From Rhodophyticola sp017644125 (GTDB lineage: Bacteria; Pseudomonadota; Alphaproteobacteria; Rhodobacterales; Rhodobacteraceae), in assembly GCF_042140125.1 (NCBI RefSeq), contig NZ_CP159473.1: a DNA stretch of 64,000 nucleotides. One strand, 5' to 3'. Positions within the stretch are counted from its first letter, which is position 1; each line of letters starts with the position of its first letter. The position numbers and the translations under genes were made by a program. A model generated the notes under the pieces. That model was not told the origin of the DNA. It searched no databases and saw nothing but the letters and a program-made list of their open reading frames with translations. Shown here piece by piece: positions 15,811 to 24,131 of this stretch.

Positions 15811-16368
15811 ATGCGACAGGCAGGTCGGATAGTGGAGGAGATGCTGGTTGCCCGCGCGCAGGCCGGTGACCGGGCGGCCCTTGCGCAGATCGCCGATCTG
15901 CGCGGCCCGCGCCTGCTGGCCCATGCGGTGCGGTTGCTGGGCGACCGGGAAATGGCGCGCGACGTGGTGCAGGAGGCCTGGGTCGAGATCCTGCGCGGCC
16001 TGCCGCGGCTGCGCGACCCGGTGGCGTTCCCGGCCTGGGCCACGCGGATCGTGACGCGCAGGGTGGCCCGGCAGATCAGGCGCCAGATCGCCTCCCGCGA
16101 GATCATGCGCGCCGCCGCGGCCGAACTGCCGGCTGCAACGCCCGAGGCCGGCCCCGATGCGGCGGATGCAAGGGCGGTGCGCGGGGCGGTTGCCGCCTTG
16201 CCCCCGGATCATGCCGCCACGGTGGCGCTGTTCTATCTGGAAGACATGAGCGTGGCCGAGGTGGCCGTGGCGCTGGATATCCCGCATGGCACGGTCAAAT
16301 CCCGGCTGATGCATGCGCGCTTGAAACTGAGAGAGGCGTTGAAAGGAGACTGCGATGAGCAAGCTTGA
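15811..16368 (+). CDS. RNA polymerase sigma factor, ECF-like
   Basis: Sigma-70-family factor of ECF architecture, 185 residues from the ATG at 15811 (preceded by AAAGACGG); an ATG at 15841 is an alternative. Region 2 includes LLGDREMARDVVQEAWVEIL. Region 4 includes AALPPDHAATVALFYLEDMSVAEVAVALDIPHGTVKSRLMHAR, the helix-turn-helix that reads the -35. The 3' end overlaps the DUF6768 gene by 14 bases, so that protein may be its partner. No obvious ECF promoter (GAAC/GTC) was found upstream. Confidence 0.88.
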   Translation: MRQAGRIVEEMLVARAQAGDRAALAQIADLRGPRLLAHAVRLLGDREMARDVVQEAWVEILRGLPRLRDPVAFPAWATRIVTRRVARQIRRQIASREIMRAAAAELPAATPEAGPDAADARAVRGAVAALPPDHAATVALFYLEDMSVAEVAVALDIPHGTVKSRLMHARLKLREALKGDCDEQA

Positions 16369-16717
16369 CCAACTGATCGAAGAGGCCCTGAGAGCCGAGG
16401 ATCGCGCGATTCTCCACGCCACCGAAGAACAGGGCTGGTTCCAGCTTGGGCTGGCGCAATTCCGGGGCAAACTGGGCTGGGTCACCTGGGTGGTCATGGT
16501 GATCCAGATCATCCTGTTCGCCCTGGGCACCTATTGCGCGATCCGGTTCTTCGGGGCCGCCGACGCGCTTGGCGCGTTGAGATGGGGCCTGCCGGGGGCC
16601 GTATTGCTGCTGATGGCGTTGCAGATGAAGCTGAGCCTGATGCCGCAGATTCAGGCGGACCGGATCCTGCGCGAATTGAAACGGACACAGCTGATGCTGG
16701 CCGAACGGCGCGTTTGA
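16355..16717 (+). CDS. DUF6768-like membrane protein, possible sigma-factor partner
   Basis: A 120-residue protein: a soluble N-terminus MSKLDQLIEEALRAEDRAIL, two transmembrane helices (about 42-65 and 75-92) and a charged C-terminal helix rich in Leu and Arg. It resembles the DUF6768 proteins found next to ECF sigma factors. The ATG overlaps the sigma gene and has an AAAGGAG ribosome site within it. Translational coupling and topology suggest a membrane anti-sigma or signalling role, though it lacks a zinc-binding anti-sigma motif. Confidence 0.8.
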   Translation: MSKLDQLIEEALRAEDRAILHATEEQGWFQLGLAQFRGKLGWVTWVVMVIQIILFALGTYCAIRFFGAADALGALRWGLPGAVLLLMALQMKLSLMPQIQADRILRELKRTQLMLAERRV

Positions 16718-16808
16718 TCCGCGGCGGGCGTGCAGTACAGGCACGCCCCGCCCCGCAGGGCCGGGGGTGTCTGCAGATGCGATGCGGCAGGTGGCTGCGC
16801 GCGCAGGA

Positions 16809-17171
16809 TCAGCGGCGCAGATCCACCTGTCGTGCGGTTGGCGTCATCTCGGCCAGCCTTGTCGGAATGTCGGACCCCGGGGGCGGCGGCGGATTGGGGA
16901 TCTTGTCCTGATCGCCCACCAGCCGGGTGTCCAGCGGTTCCACATTCAACCCTTTCAGAACCGGCGGGTTCTTCGGCGGATCCTGAGGGGTCGGGTTCGT
17001 TGGCCTGTCAGAGCGGCTGCTGTCGCGCGCGGGTGTGACCGCTTCGCGCCCCAGGGCGGGAATGCCGCCTGCGGGAGGAGAGGCCCGTTCCGAGCTTGAA
17101 CTGACCGGGGCCTGACTTTGGGCCGTGGGTGCCGGAACCGGAGGACCGGACACCGGAGAGAATGTGGTCAT
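16809..17171 (-). CDS. Proline-rich hypothetical protein
   Basis: A 120-residue low-complexity protein, rich in Pro and Ser. Its more conserved-looking C-terminal third (LKGLNVEPLDTRLVGDQDKIPNP and DIPTRLAEM) could be a short folded or binding segment. No signal peptide, helix or domain recognised. It has an ATG at 17171 with GGAG about 9 bases upstream on its strand and fills the gap between the DUF6768 gene and the divergent XRE regulator. It is plausible rather than certain. Confidence 0.5.
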   Translation of the reverse strand: MTTFSPVSGPPVPAPTAQSQAPVSSSSERASPPAGGIPALGREAVTPARDSSRSDRPTNPTPQDPPKNPPVLKGLNVEPLDTRLVGDQDKIPNPPPPPGSDIPTRLAEMTPTARQVDLRR

Positions 17172-17360
17172 GGGATGTACTCCACACCATTATCGCCCCC
17201 ACCGGACAACATACACCTTATACATGCGCGGCGAAACAGACCGGTCAAATTCTAGGTATTTTCCGGCGGGACGGGCTTTGCCGCCCTGCGACGCCATGTG
17301 TGTTGAGACGCGGCACCGTTTCTGTAAAACTTTTGACAACGCCCAGTTCCGAGGCACGTC

Positions 17361-18683
17361 ATGACCCAACGCTCCGCGCCCCAGCGTCGCCACGCGCTTA
17401 CCGGAAGCCGCATCCGGGAACGGCGCACGGTGATGGGGATCAAGCAAAGCGATCTGGCGCGCGCGGTGGGCATCTCGGCCAGCTACCTGAACCTGATCGA
17501 GCACAACCGCCGCCGGATTGGAGGCAAGCTTCTGGTCGATCTGGCCCGGAAGCTGGAGGTGGAGCCGACCGCGCTGAGTGAGGGGGCGGATGCCTCGCTG
17601 TTCGATGCGTTGCAGGCGGCGGCGGGGGAAAGCCCGCCCGCCTTCGGCCCGGCGCCCGAAACCGGCCGGATCGACGAACTGGCGGGCCGCTTCCCGGGAT
17701 GGGCCGGGCTGATCGCATCGCAGCACAAACGTATCGCGGGCCTTGAGGGGCTGGTCGACGGGCTGCATGACCGGCTGGCCCATGACCCGGTTCTGGCCGA
17801 GGCGATGCACGAGCTGTTGTCGACCGTCGCGGCGATCCGCTCGACCGCGGATATTCTGGTGCGTGAGCCGGATATCGAGCCGCAATGGCGCGGACGTTTT
17901 CACCGCAACCTGCATGAAGAGGCGGAAAGACTGTCGGCGCGGGCCACGGCGATGCTGTCGCATTTCGAAAGCCAGGGCGGGCGGCAGGGCGCGCCATCCA
18001 CGCCGCAAGAAACGGTGGAGGCGTTTTTCGACGCGATGGATCATCACTTCCCGATGATCGAGAAGGCCGGCGCGGGGACGATCGGTGCGATCCTTGTCGG
18101 CGTGGCGGGAATGGAGGATCCCGCGACGCGGACGCTGGCCGAACGCCTGCTGCGCCATTACGCGGAGGATGCCGCGCGCCTGCCGCTGAAACCGTTTCTT
18201 GCCGCAGCACTGGACAGCGGTTTCGAGCCCGAGCCGCTTTTGCCGATGGCCGGCGGGGACGTGGCGCTGGTTCTGCGGCGTCTGGCAAGCCTGCCGCGTG
18301 CCAAGGGTGCGCCGCCGTTCGGGCTGGCGGTCTGCGACGCGGCGGGCGCGCTGATCTTCCGCCGCCGGATCGGGGCCTTTTCGATCCCACGCTTCGGGGC
18401 GGGATGTCCGCTCTGGCCGCTCTACCGGGCCTTGAGCAAACCGATGGTGCCCGAAGCAAGCGTGCTGGATCTGCCGAACGGCACCACCTTCCGCGCCTGG
18501 TCCATCTGCCAGCCGGCCCGTGCGGCGGGGTTCGGGGCGGAGCCCGTGATGCGGGCGACGATGCTGCTGCGCCCGGTGGAGGAAGAGCGGGCCGGGTCCG
18601 GGGCGCAGCCCGTCGGACCGGGCTGCGCCGTTTGCCCGCGCGAGGGCTGCACGGCCCGGCGGATGGACAGCCTTGTGGGATGA
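17361..18683 (+). CDS. XRE-family regulator, short-chain acyl (ScfR) type
   Basis: A 440-residue transcription factor. The N-terminal XRE helix-turn-helix (about 16-70) reads IRERRTVMGIKQSDLARAVGISASYLNLIEHNRRRIGG. Residues about 150-205 resemble a dimerisation helix pair (LLSTVAAIRSTADILV ... FHRNLHEEAERLSARA). The C-terminal half matches the short-chain fatty acyl regulator domain and ends with a cysteine motif GCAVCPREGCTARRMDS. Such regulators often control acetate, propionate or glyoxylate metabolism through acyl-CoA. It heads a cluster with a receiver and a transporter-fused kinase, suggesting a carbon-source sensing unit. Confidence 0.88.
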   Translation: MTQRSAPQRRHALTGSRIRERRTVMGIKQSDLARAVGISASYLNLIEHNRRRIGGKLLVDLARKLEVEPTALSEGADASLFDALQAAAGESPPAFGPAPETGRIDELAGRFPGWAGLIASQHKRIAGLEGLVDGLHDRLAHDPVLAEAMHELLSTVAAIRSTADILVREPDIEPQWRGRFHRNLHEEAERLSARATAMLSHFESQGGRQGAPSTPQETVEAFFDAMDHHFPMIEKAGAGTIGAILVGVAGMEDPATRTLAERLLRHYAEDAARLPLKPFLAAALDSGFEPEPLLPMAGGDVALVLRRLASLPRAKGAPPFGLAVCDAAGALIFRRRIGAFSIPRFGAGCPLWPLYRALSKPMVPEASVLDLPNGTTFRAWSICQPARAAGFGAEPVMRATMLLRPVEEERAGSGAQPVGPGCAVCPREGCTARRMDSLVG

Positions 18684-18764
18684 GACCGCCCAACAGGCGT
18701 TTGACTTCGCACAGAAAACGGGCAGTGTTGAACCCATGACGCCTGACCATCGGAGGAGAACGGT

Positions 18765-19172
18765 TTGGGCACGCGGGTTTTGCTGGTCGAGGATGAGGCC
18801 AATATTCTGGAAGCCATAAGCTTTATCCTGTCCCGCGACGGGTGGGAGGTGCATGGCCATGGCAATGGCGCAACCGCGCTGGACGCAGTGGCGCGGCTGA
18901 CGCCGGACGTGGTGGTGCTGGACGTGATGTTGCCCGGCCGCTCCGGTCTCGACATCCTGCGCGATCTGCGGAACGCCTCGGAGACGCGGAACCTGCCGGT
19001 CCTGATGCTGACCGCCAAGGGGCAGGCGAAGGATCGCGATCTGGCTTTGTCGCTCGGCGCGAATGCCTATCTGACCAAGCCCTTTTCGAACGCGGAGATG
19101 GTGGAGACCTTGCGCGATGTCGCCCATGGCGTCAGTCTGAACGGCGCCGGGTTGCCCGATCAGGGATCATGA
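18765..19172 (+). CDS. Stand-alone response regulator receiver
   Basis: A 135-residue CheY-like protein made only of a receiver domain. Acidic pocket VEDEANI, phospho-acceptor Asp in VVVLDVMLPGRSGLDIL, and KPF lysine in LTKPFSNAEM are all present. It starts with TTG at 18765 behind GGAGGAGAA. No DNA-binding domain is attached, so output must go through a partner protein. The ATGA overlap with the next gene and the nearby kinase at 19482 suggest it is that kinase's phosphorylation target. Confidence 0.92.
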   Translation: MGTRVLLVEDEANILEAISFILSRDGWEVHGHGNGATALDAVARLTPDVVVLDVMLPGRSGLDILRDLRNASETRNLPVLMLTAKGQAKDRDLALSLGANAYLTKPFSNAEMVETLRDVAHGVSLNGAGLPDQGS

Positions 19173-19480
19173 CCCGCCATGGCAAATCCACCCCGAAAGG
19201 GACCCGCGACACGATGGCCAAACGTGTGTTTCTTGAGCGCCGGACCTATCGGCGGAACCGGTTGCAGGACGCGGCCAAGCTTTTGCCCGTGCTGGGGGCG
19301 TTCCTGTTCTTCGGGCCGGTGTTCATCCTGACGACCGATGCCGGTGTCGAGGGGGCGACGGCGGGCTGGCTGGTGTATTTCCTGGGTGTCTGGCTGGCCC
19401 TGATCGTGGTGGCCGCGGCGCTGTCCCGGGCGCTTGACCGGATCACGCCGCGCGACCCGGATCAGCCGGGCGAGCGCTAG
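19169..19480 (+). CDS. Small two-helix membrane protein before the kinase
   Basis: 103 residues from the ATG at 19169 (overlapping the receiver stop), or 88 residues from the ATG at 19214 (MAKRVFLERRTYRRNR). The conserved-looking part is a basic amphipathic N-terminus and two transmembrane helices (LLPVLGAFLFFGPVFIL and WLVYFLGVWLALIVVAAAL). It is followed one base later by the kinase start. It may be an accessory subunit of the sensor; function unknown. Confidence 0.82.
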   Translation: MTRHGKSTPKGTRDTMAKRVFLERRTYRRNRLQDAAKLLPVLGAFLFFGPVFILTTDAGVEGATAGWLVYFLGVWLALIVVAAALSRALDRITPRDPDQPGER

Positions 19481-19481
19481 A

Positions 19482-22163
19482 ATGCTGTCCTTCGACGGGC
19501 TGGTCGCGGTCTGCGTGCTTTATGTGGCGGGCCTTTTCTGGGTGGCGTTTCTGGCCGAAAAACGGGCCGCCGAGGGCAAGGCCCGCTGGCTCAGCTCCCC
19601 GCTTGTCTACACGCTCAGCCTGTCGATCTACACCACCGCGTGGACGTTTTACGGCGCCGTCGGCTCGGCGGCGCGGTCGGGTCTGGAGTTCATGACGATC
19701 TATCTCGGCCCGACGCTGGTCTTCATCGGCTGGTTCTGGCTGCTGCGGAAAATGGTGCGGATCGGCCGCGCGCAGCGGATCACCTCGATCGCGGACATGA
19801 TTTCCAGCCGCTACGGAAAATCCGGCGGTCTGGCGGCGATGGTCACGATCCTGGCCGTGATCGGGACGACGCCCTACATCGCGCTGCAACTGCAATCGGT
19901 CACGCTGTCCTTTTCGGTCTTTGCGCGTCCCGGCGCGCTTGGCGCGCCGGATACGGAAAGCACGGCCGTCTGGGTGGCGGGGGGGCTTGCGCTTTTCACC
20001 ATCGTCTTCGGCACCCGCTCGCTGGATGTGAACGAGCGCCACCCCGGTCTGGTCTCCGCCATCGCGCTGGAATCGATCGTCAAGCTGTTCGCGTTGCTGG
20101 CGGTGGGCGGCTTCGTCGTCTGGGGGCTGGCGGACGGGCCGCGTGACGTTCTGCTGCGGATCGAGGAGAGCCCGATCGCCACCTGGACATCGAACGGCGC
20201 GCGGTGGGTCGGGCTGACGGTGCTGAGCGGCGCGGCGATCCTGTGCCTGCCGCGGATGTTTCAGGTGATGGTCGTCGAAAACGCCGATGAGCGGCATCTG
20301 GCCACCGCCAGCTGGGCCTTTCCGCTCTATCTGCTGCTGATGAGCATCTTCGTGATCCCGATCGCGGTGGTCGGTCTGCAAATGATGCCCGAGGGTGCGA
20401 ACCCCGATCTTTTCATGCTGACCTTGCCCTTGGCCGCGGGGCAGGACGGGCTTGCGCTGTTTGCGTTTCTGGGCGGCTTCTCCGCCGCGACATCGATGGT
20501 GATCATCGCCGCGCTGGCGCTCAGCACGATGGTGTCGAACCATATCATCGTGCCGCTCTGGATGCGCGCCACGAAGGGCGAAAACCCGATGACCGGCGAC
20601 ATGCGCCGGGTGGCGCTGATGGCCCGCCGTCTGAGCATCGCCGGTGTTCTGACGCTGGGGCTGGTCTATTACCGCATGTCCGGCGGGACGGAGGCGCTCG
20701 CCTCGATCGGGTTGATCGCCTTTCTGGGGGTGGCGCAGGTTCTGCCGGCTCTCCTGGGCGGCATTTTCTGGCGCGGGGCAACACGGGCCGGGGCCGCCGC
20801 CGGGATCGGGCTGGGCTTCCTGATATGGGGCTGGGTGTTGCTGGTTCCGAATGCGGCGACCGCGGGCCTGATGCAGGGTGTTCTGGAAAACGGGCCCTTC
20901 GGCCTGACATGGCTCAGACCGGCCACGCCCCTGGGGCTGGACGGGGCGGACCCGCTTCTGACCGCGATGGTCCTGTCGCTCGGGGTGAACAGTTTTGCCT
21001 TCGTGCTGGTCTCGCTGTTCACATTCCCCAGCCCGATGGAACGTCTGATGGGCGCGCAGTTCGTGAATGTCTACGAGCATTCGCGCACGCCGCTGGCATG
21101 GAAGGGCAGCGCCGGGACGGCGGATGACCTGTTGATCATGGCGCAGCGGATCCTGGGCGCCGGCCGGGCCGCACGCCTGTTCCGCGACGCCGCCGCCGCG
21201 CAGGGCCGCGAGGCGCGCCTGCCCGAACCGACGCCCGATTTTCTCGAAAGGCTGGAGCGCGAACTTGCAGGCTCCGTCGGCGCGGCGACGGCGAATGCGA
21301 TGGTGGGCCAGATCACCGGCGGCGCCAGCGTGTCGGTGCGCGATCTGCTGGCCGTGGCCGATGAAACGGCGCAGATGATGGAGTATTCCAGCCAGTTGGA
21401 GGCGAAATCGGCGGAACTGGCCCAGACCGCCGCGCGCCTGCGCGAGGCGAACCAGAAGCTGACCGAACTGTCGGTGCAGAAAGACGCTTTTCTCAGCCAG
21501 ATCAGCCATGAGCTGCGCACGCCCATGACCTCGATCCGGGCGTTTTCCGAGATCCTGATGAAAAGCGAGGATCTGGATGCGGAGGGACGGACGCGCTTCA
21601 GCCGGATCATCCATGACGAAAGCCTGCGGCTGACGCGGCTGTTGGACGATCTGCTGGATCTGGCCGTGCTGGAAGACGGCCGGGTGACGCTGAACGAGGG
21701 CAATACGATGCTGGGCGATGTGCTGGACCGGGCCGTGAATGCCACCAGCGCGCTGGTGGGCGGCACACGGCTCAGCATCCTGCGCACCCGGGCCGATGAA
21801 GAGGTGCCGCTCTGGACCGATGCGGACCGTCTGGCGCAGGTGTTCATCAATCTGATCTCGAACGCGCAGAAATACTGCGACGCGGCTGAGCCGGAACTGC
21901 GGATAGAGGTTCTGCGGCTGCCCGGACGGGTCGAGGTGGAGTTTGCCGATAACGGCGCCGGTGTGGCCCCCCGCCAGCAATCGCTGATCTTCGAGAAATT
22001 CGCCCGGGGCGATACCGCGGGCGAGGCCCCCGGGGCGGGTCTTGGTCTTGCGATCAGCCGGGAGATCATGGGTCGTCTGGGCGGCGGGCTGATCTATGTG
22101 CCGGGGCAGGGGGGCGCGCGGTTCCGGGTGCGGCTGCCGGGGCGCGCCCTGCGCGCGGCCTAA
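19482..22163 (+). CDS. Histidine kinase fused to a sodium:solute symporter-like domain
   Basis: An 893-residue membrane sensor kinase of the CrbS-like type. The N-terminal ~530 residues form about 13 transmembrane helices of the SLC5 fold (SIYTTAWTFYGAVGSAARSG near the start). A linking coiled coil (about 640-675) leads to the kinase core: H-box SHELRTPMTSIRAFSEIL, N-box NLISNAQKYC, G1 DNGAGV and G2 GAGLGLAIS. Related proteins sense or transport acetate-like substrates. ATG 19482 follows the preceding stop. The kinase, receiver and XRE regulator probably form one signalling system. Confidence 0.93.
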   Translation: MLSFDGLVAVCVLYVAGLFWVAFLAEKRAAEGKARWLSSPLVYTLSLSIYTTAWTFYGAVGSAARSGLEFMTIYLGPTLVFIGWFWLLRKMVRIGRAQRITSIADMISSRYGKSGGLAAMVTILAVIGTTPYIALQLQSVTLSFSVFARPGALGAPDTESTAVWVAGGLALFTIVFGTRSLDVNERHPGLVSAIALESIVKLFALLAVGGFVVWGLADGPRDVLLRIEESPIATWTSNGARWVGLTVLSGAAILCLPRMFQVMVVENADERHLATASWAFPLYLLLMSIFVIPIAVVGLQMMPEGANPDLFMLTLPLAAGQDGLALFAFLGGFSAATSMVIIAALALSTMVSNHIIVPLWMRATKGENPMTGDMRRVALMARRLSIAGVLTLGLVYYRMSGGTEALASIGLIAFLGVAQVLPALLGGIFWRGATRAGAAAGIGLGFLIWGWVLLVPNAATAGLMQGVLENGPFGLTWLRPATPLGLDGADPLLTAMVLSLGVNSFAFVLVSLFTFPSPMERLMGAQFVNVYEHSRTPLAWKGSAGTADDLLIMAQRILGAGRAARLFRDAAAAQGREARLPEPTPDFLERLERELAGSVGAATANAMVGQITGGASVSVRDLLAVADETAQMMEYSSQLEAKSAELAQTAARLREANQKLTELSVQKDAFLSQISHELRTPMTSIRAFSEILMKSEDLDAEGRTRFSRIIHDESLRLTRLLDDLLDLAVLEDGRVTLNEGNTMLGDVLDRAVNATSALVGGTRLSILRTRADEEVPLWTDADRLAQVFINLISNAQKYCDAAEPELRIEVLRLPGRVEVEFADNGAGVAPRQQSLIFEKFARGDTAGEAPGAGLGLAISREIMGRLGGGLIYVPGQGGARFRVRLPGRALRAA

Positions 22164-22176
22164 GGGTTTCTTAACC
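22160..22176 (+). promoter_or_regulatory. CtrA-like binding site
   Basis: CTAA-GGGTTTC-TTAACC matches the alphaproteobacterial CtrA consensus TTAA-N7-TTAA with one mismatch in the first half-site. It starts in the last bases of the kinase gene and ends 53 bases before the FliM/FliN-family start codon. The same bases contain an AGGGTT/AACCCT stem (22163-22178), so a weak hairpin is an alternative reading. Confidence 0.45.
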
Positions 22177-22228
22177 CTGCATGGGGCATAAAGCCCGCGG
22201 GATTTTCCAGATTGAAGGGCCGGCATTC

Positions 22229-23269
22229 ATGGCGGATACCGCCAGCTTATCCGTTCTGCAGCGCATGACCAAACGGGCGCGCGCCACCCCGGCCGCGGAC
22301 AGGGGCGCGGGCGCGCGGCGCGCCTTTCAGCGGGCCCTTCGCCGGGCGGGCGCGCCCTTTGCCGGCCTTGTGCCCGAACCGGGCAGGGACGATGTAAGCT
22401 GGTCGCTTCTGATCGGCGATCTGCTGACCGGGTTGCCCGATGGCGGCTTGCTGACCGGTCTGGATGCGCCTCACGGCGCGCGCGGTCTGTGCCCGTTGCA
22501 GCAGCCGGTCGTCGATGCGCTGATCGAGGTGCAGACGACGGGCCGGGTCGATCCGGTGCAGGGGCCCGACCGGCCCTTCACCAAGATCGACATCGCCCTG
22601 ACCAAGGATTTCATCGAATTGCTGCTTTCGGCCTTTGCAGCGGAGCTGGACGGGGTTCAGGGCGTCGATTGGCCCCGCCGGATGAGCTTTGGCGGCCCGC
22701 TGGCCGACCGGCGGCAATTGCCGCTTCTGATGCCCGATGCCGCCTATCACCAGTTCGAGGTGGAGCTGAGCCTTGGCGAGGGTGCGAAGACCGGCAAGGT
22801 CTTGCTGATCGTGCCCGCCGGGTCGGGGTCGGCGGCGGCGCAGCAGGCGGCGCGCCCCGCGCTGGACCCGGCGTGGCAGGCCGCCTTTCGTCAGACGATC
22901 GTCGGAGCGGAGGTGGATCTTGACGTGACCCTGATGCGCCGGGTGCGCAGCCTGGCCGAGCTGGAGCGTCTCGCGCCCGGAGATCTGATCCCGTTCGAGG
23001 CCGCGGATCTGGCCAACATCTCTCTTGAAGACCGCAATGGCCGGATCGTGTTGCGGGGCCGTCTGGGCCAGCAAGGCGGCCGGCGGGCGGTGCGCCTGAC
23101 AACCGGGCCGGCCACCGGGTCTCCCGGGCCTTCCGTTGAGGCCGCGCCAGCGCCGGCCCCCGCGCCCGCCCCGCCCGGGGCCGGGCAGGATCCGGGCGCG
23201 CCCGAAGCTGCGGGCCGGCAAATCCCCGGCCCCGACGGCTCCGACCCGGCAGCCCGCCCCATCGCCTGA
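22229..23269 (+). CDS. FliM/FliN-family (SpoA domain) flagellar motor switch-like protein
   Basis: A 346-residue protein. The N-terminus is a FliM-like region (about 1-180; LCPLQQPVVDALIEVQTTGRVD). The C-terminal SpoA-like domain (about 220-290) includes VDLDVTLMRRVRSLAELERLAPGDLIPFE and ISLEDRNGRIVLRGRLGQQGG. The last 50 residues are an Ala/Pro-rich disordered tail. ATG 22229 is preceded by GAAGGGC. No other flagellar gene lies in the window, so this is an orphan switch component. A CtrA-like site upstream fits CtrA control of motility genes. Confidence 0.78.
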   Translation: MADTASLSVLQRMTKRARATPAADRGAGARRAFQRALRRAGAPFAGLVPEPGRDDVSWSLLIGDLLTGLPDGGLLTGLDAPHGARGLCPLQQPVVDALIEVQTTGRVDPVQGPDRPFTKIDIALTKDFIELLLSAFAAELDGVQGVDWPRRMSFGGPLADRRQLPLLMPDAAYHQFEVELSLGEGAKTGKVLLIVPAGSGSAAAQQAARPALDPAWQAAFRQTIVGAEVDLDVTLMRRVRSLAELERLAPGDLIPFEAADLANISLEDRNGRIVLRGRLGQQGGRRAVRLTTGPATGSPGPSVEAAPAPAPAPAPPGAGQDPGAPEAAGRQIPGPDGSDPAARPIA

Positions 23270-23353
23270 CACCGGCCCGGCCATCGGCAATTGCATTCCC
23301 CCGGCGATCCCGGCAGGGTCGCGGCAGAATTACCCGTGGGGGGAGGCAGGCCC

Positions 23354-24127
23354 GTGGCACCGGCATCATTCAAATCAAGGCTCGTCTCGGGGGAAATCCT
23401 GGCCGGGACATTCATGAAGACACCGGCCGTCGACGTGATGGAGGTGCTGATGCTCTCCGGTCTCGATTTCGTATGCATCGATCAGGAACATGCGCCCTTC
23501 GATCGCGGCAGTCTCGGCAATTGCCTGGCCGTGGCGCGCGCGGGCGGCTTTCCGGTGCTGGTGCGGGTCGCCTCATCCGCGCCGGAGCACATTCTGCAGG
23601 CGCTCGATGCCGGTGCCGTGGGTGTCGTGGTGCCGCATGTGATGACCGGGACGGGCGCGGCGAAGATTGCCAAGGCCGCCCGCTTCGGCCATGGCGGGCG
23701 GGGCTATGCGGGCTCCAGCAGATGGGCGGGCTATGGCACCGGCAGCATGGCCGGGCTTCTGTCCCGAAGCGCCGCCGAGACGGTCGTGATCGCCCAGATC
23801 GAAGACCCCGAAGCGGTCGACTGCGCGGATGACATCGCCGCGACCGAGGGGATCGACGCGGTGTTCCTCGGGCCCGCCGATCTGAGCGTCGCTTACGGAA
23901 AGACCGATCAGGACAGCGCCGAGTTGCGGGCCGCATTCGAAACGGTGGGCCGGGCGGCGCGAGCCGCGGGCAAGGGATACATGACCTTCGTGGCGGATGC
24001 GGCGCAGGCCGCGCGCCTGCGCGCCGACGGGGTCAGCGGGTTTTTCATCGCCTCGGAACACGCCTGGATTCTGGCGGGCGCACGGGCCGCGATGGCGGGA
24101 CTCAAGGACATGCAGGAAGGGGAGTGA
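23354..24127 (+). CDS. HpcH/HpaI aldolase-family protein
   Basis: A 257-residue class II pyruvate-type aldolase or lyase. Metal and substrate motifs are FVCIDQEHAPFD, VPHVMTGTGAAK and VIAQIEDPEAVDC, with DAVFLGPADLS near residue 175, as in 4-hydroxy-2-oxo-heptane-1,7-dioate aldolases. The GTG at 23354 has a GGGAGG ribosome site and removes an unlikely proline/glycine-rich extension. It is coupled to the fumarylacetoacetase-family gene 4 bases downstream, so the two may act on consecutive intermediates of an aromatic or sugar-acid pathway. Confidence 0.88.
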   Translation: MAPASFKSRLVSGEILAGTFMKTPAVDVMEVLMLSGLDFVCIDQEHAPFDRGSLGNCLAVARAGGFPVLVRVASSAPEHILQALDAGAVGVVVPHVMTGTGAAKIAKAARFGHGGRGYAGSSRWAGYGTGSMAGLLSRSAAETVVIAQIEDPEAVDCADDIAATEGIDAVFLGPADLSVAYGKTDQDSAELRAAFETVGRAARAAGKGYMTFVADAAQAARLRADGVSGFFIASEHAWILAGARAAMAGLKDMQEGE

Positions 24128-24131
24128 GCTT

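Noticed and set aside
17190..19127. A 645-codon open frame on the minus strand opposite the XRE regulator and receiver
   Set aside because: High-GC antisense artefact: Arg/His/Gln-rich composition, no domain, and it lies over two well-supported genes on the plus strand.
19443..22226. A 927-codon open frame opposite the histidine kinase
   Set aside because: Same artefact; the plus strand encodes an intact kinase with all motifs.
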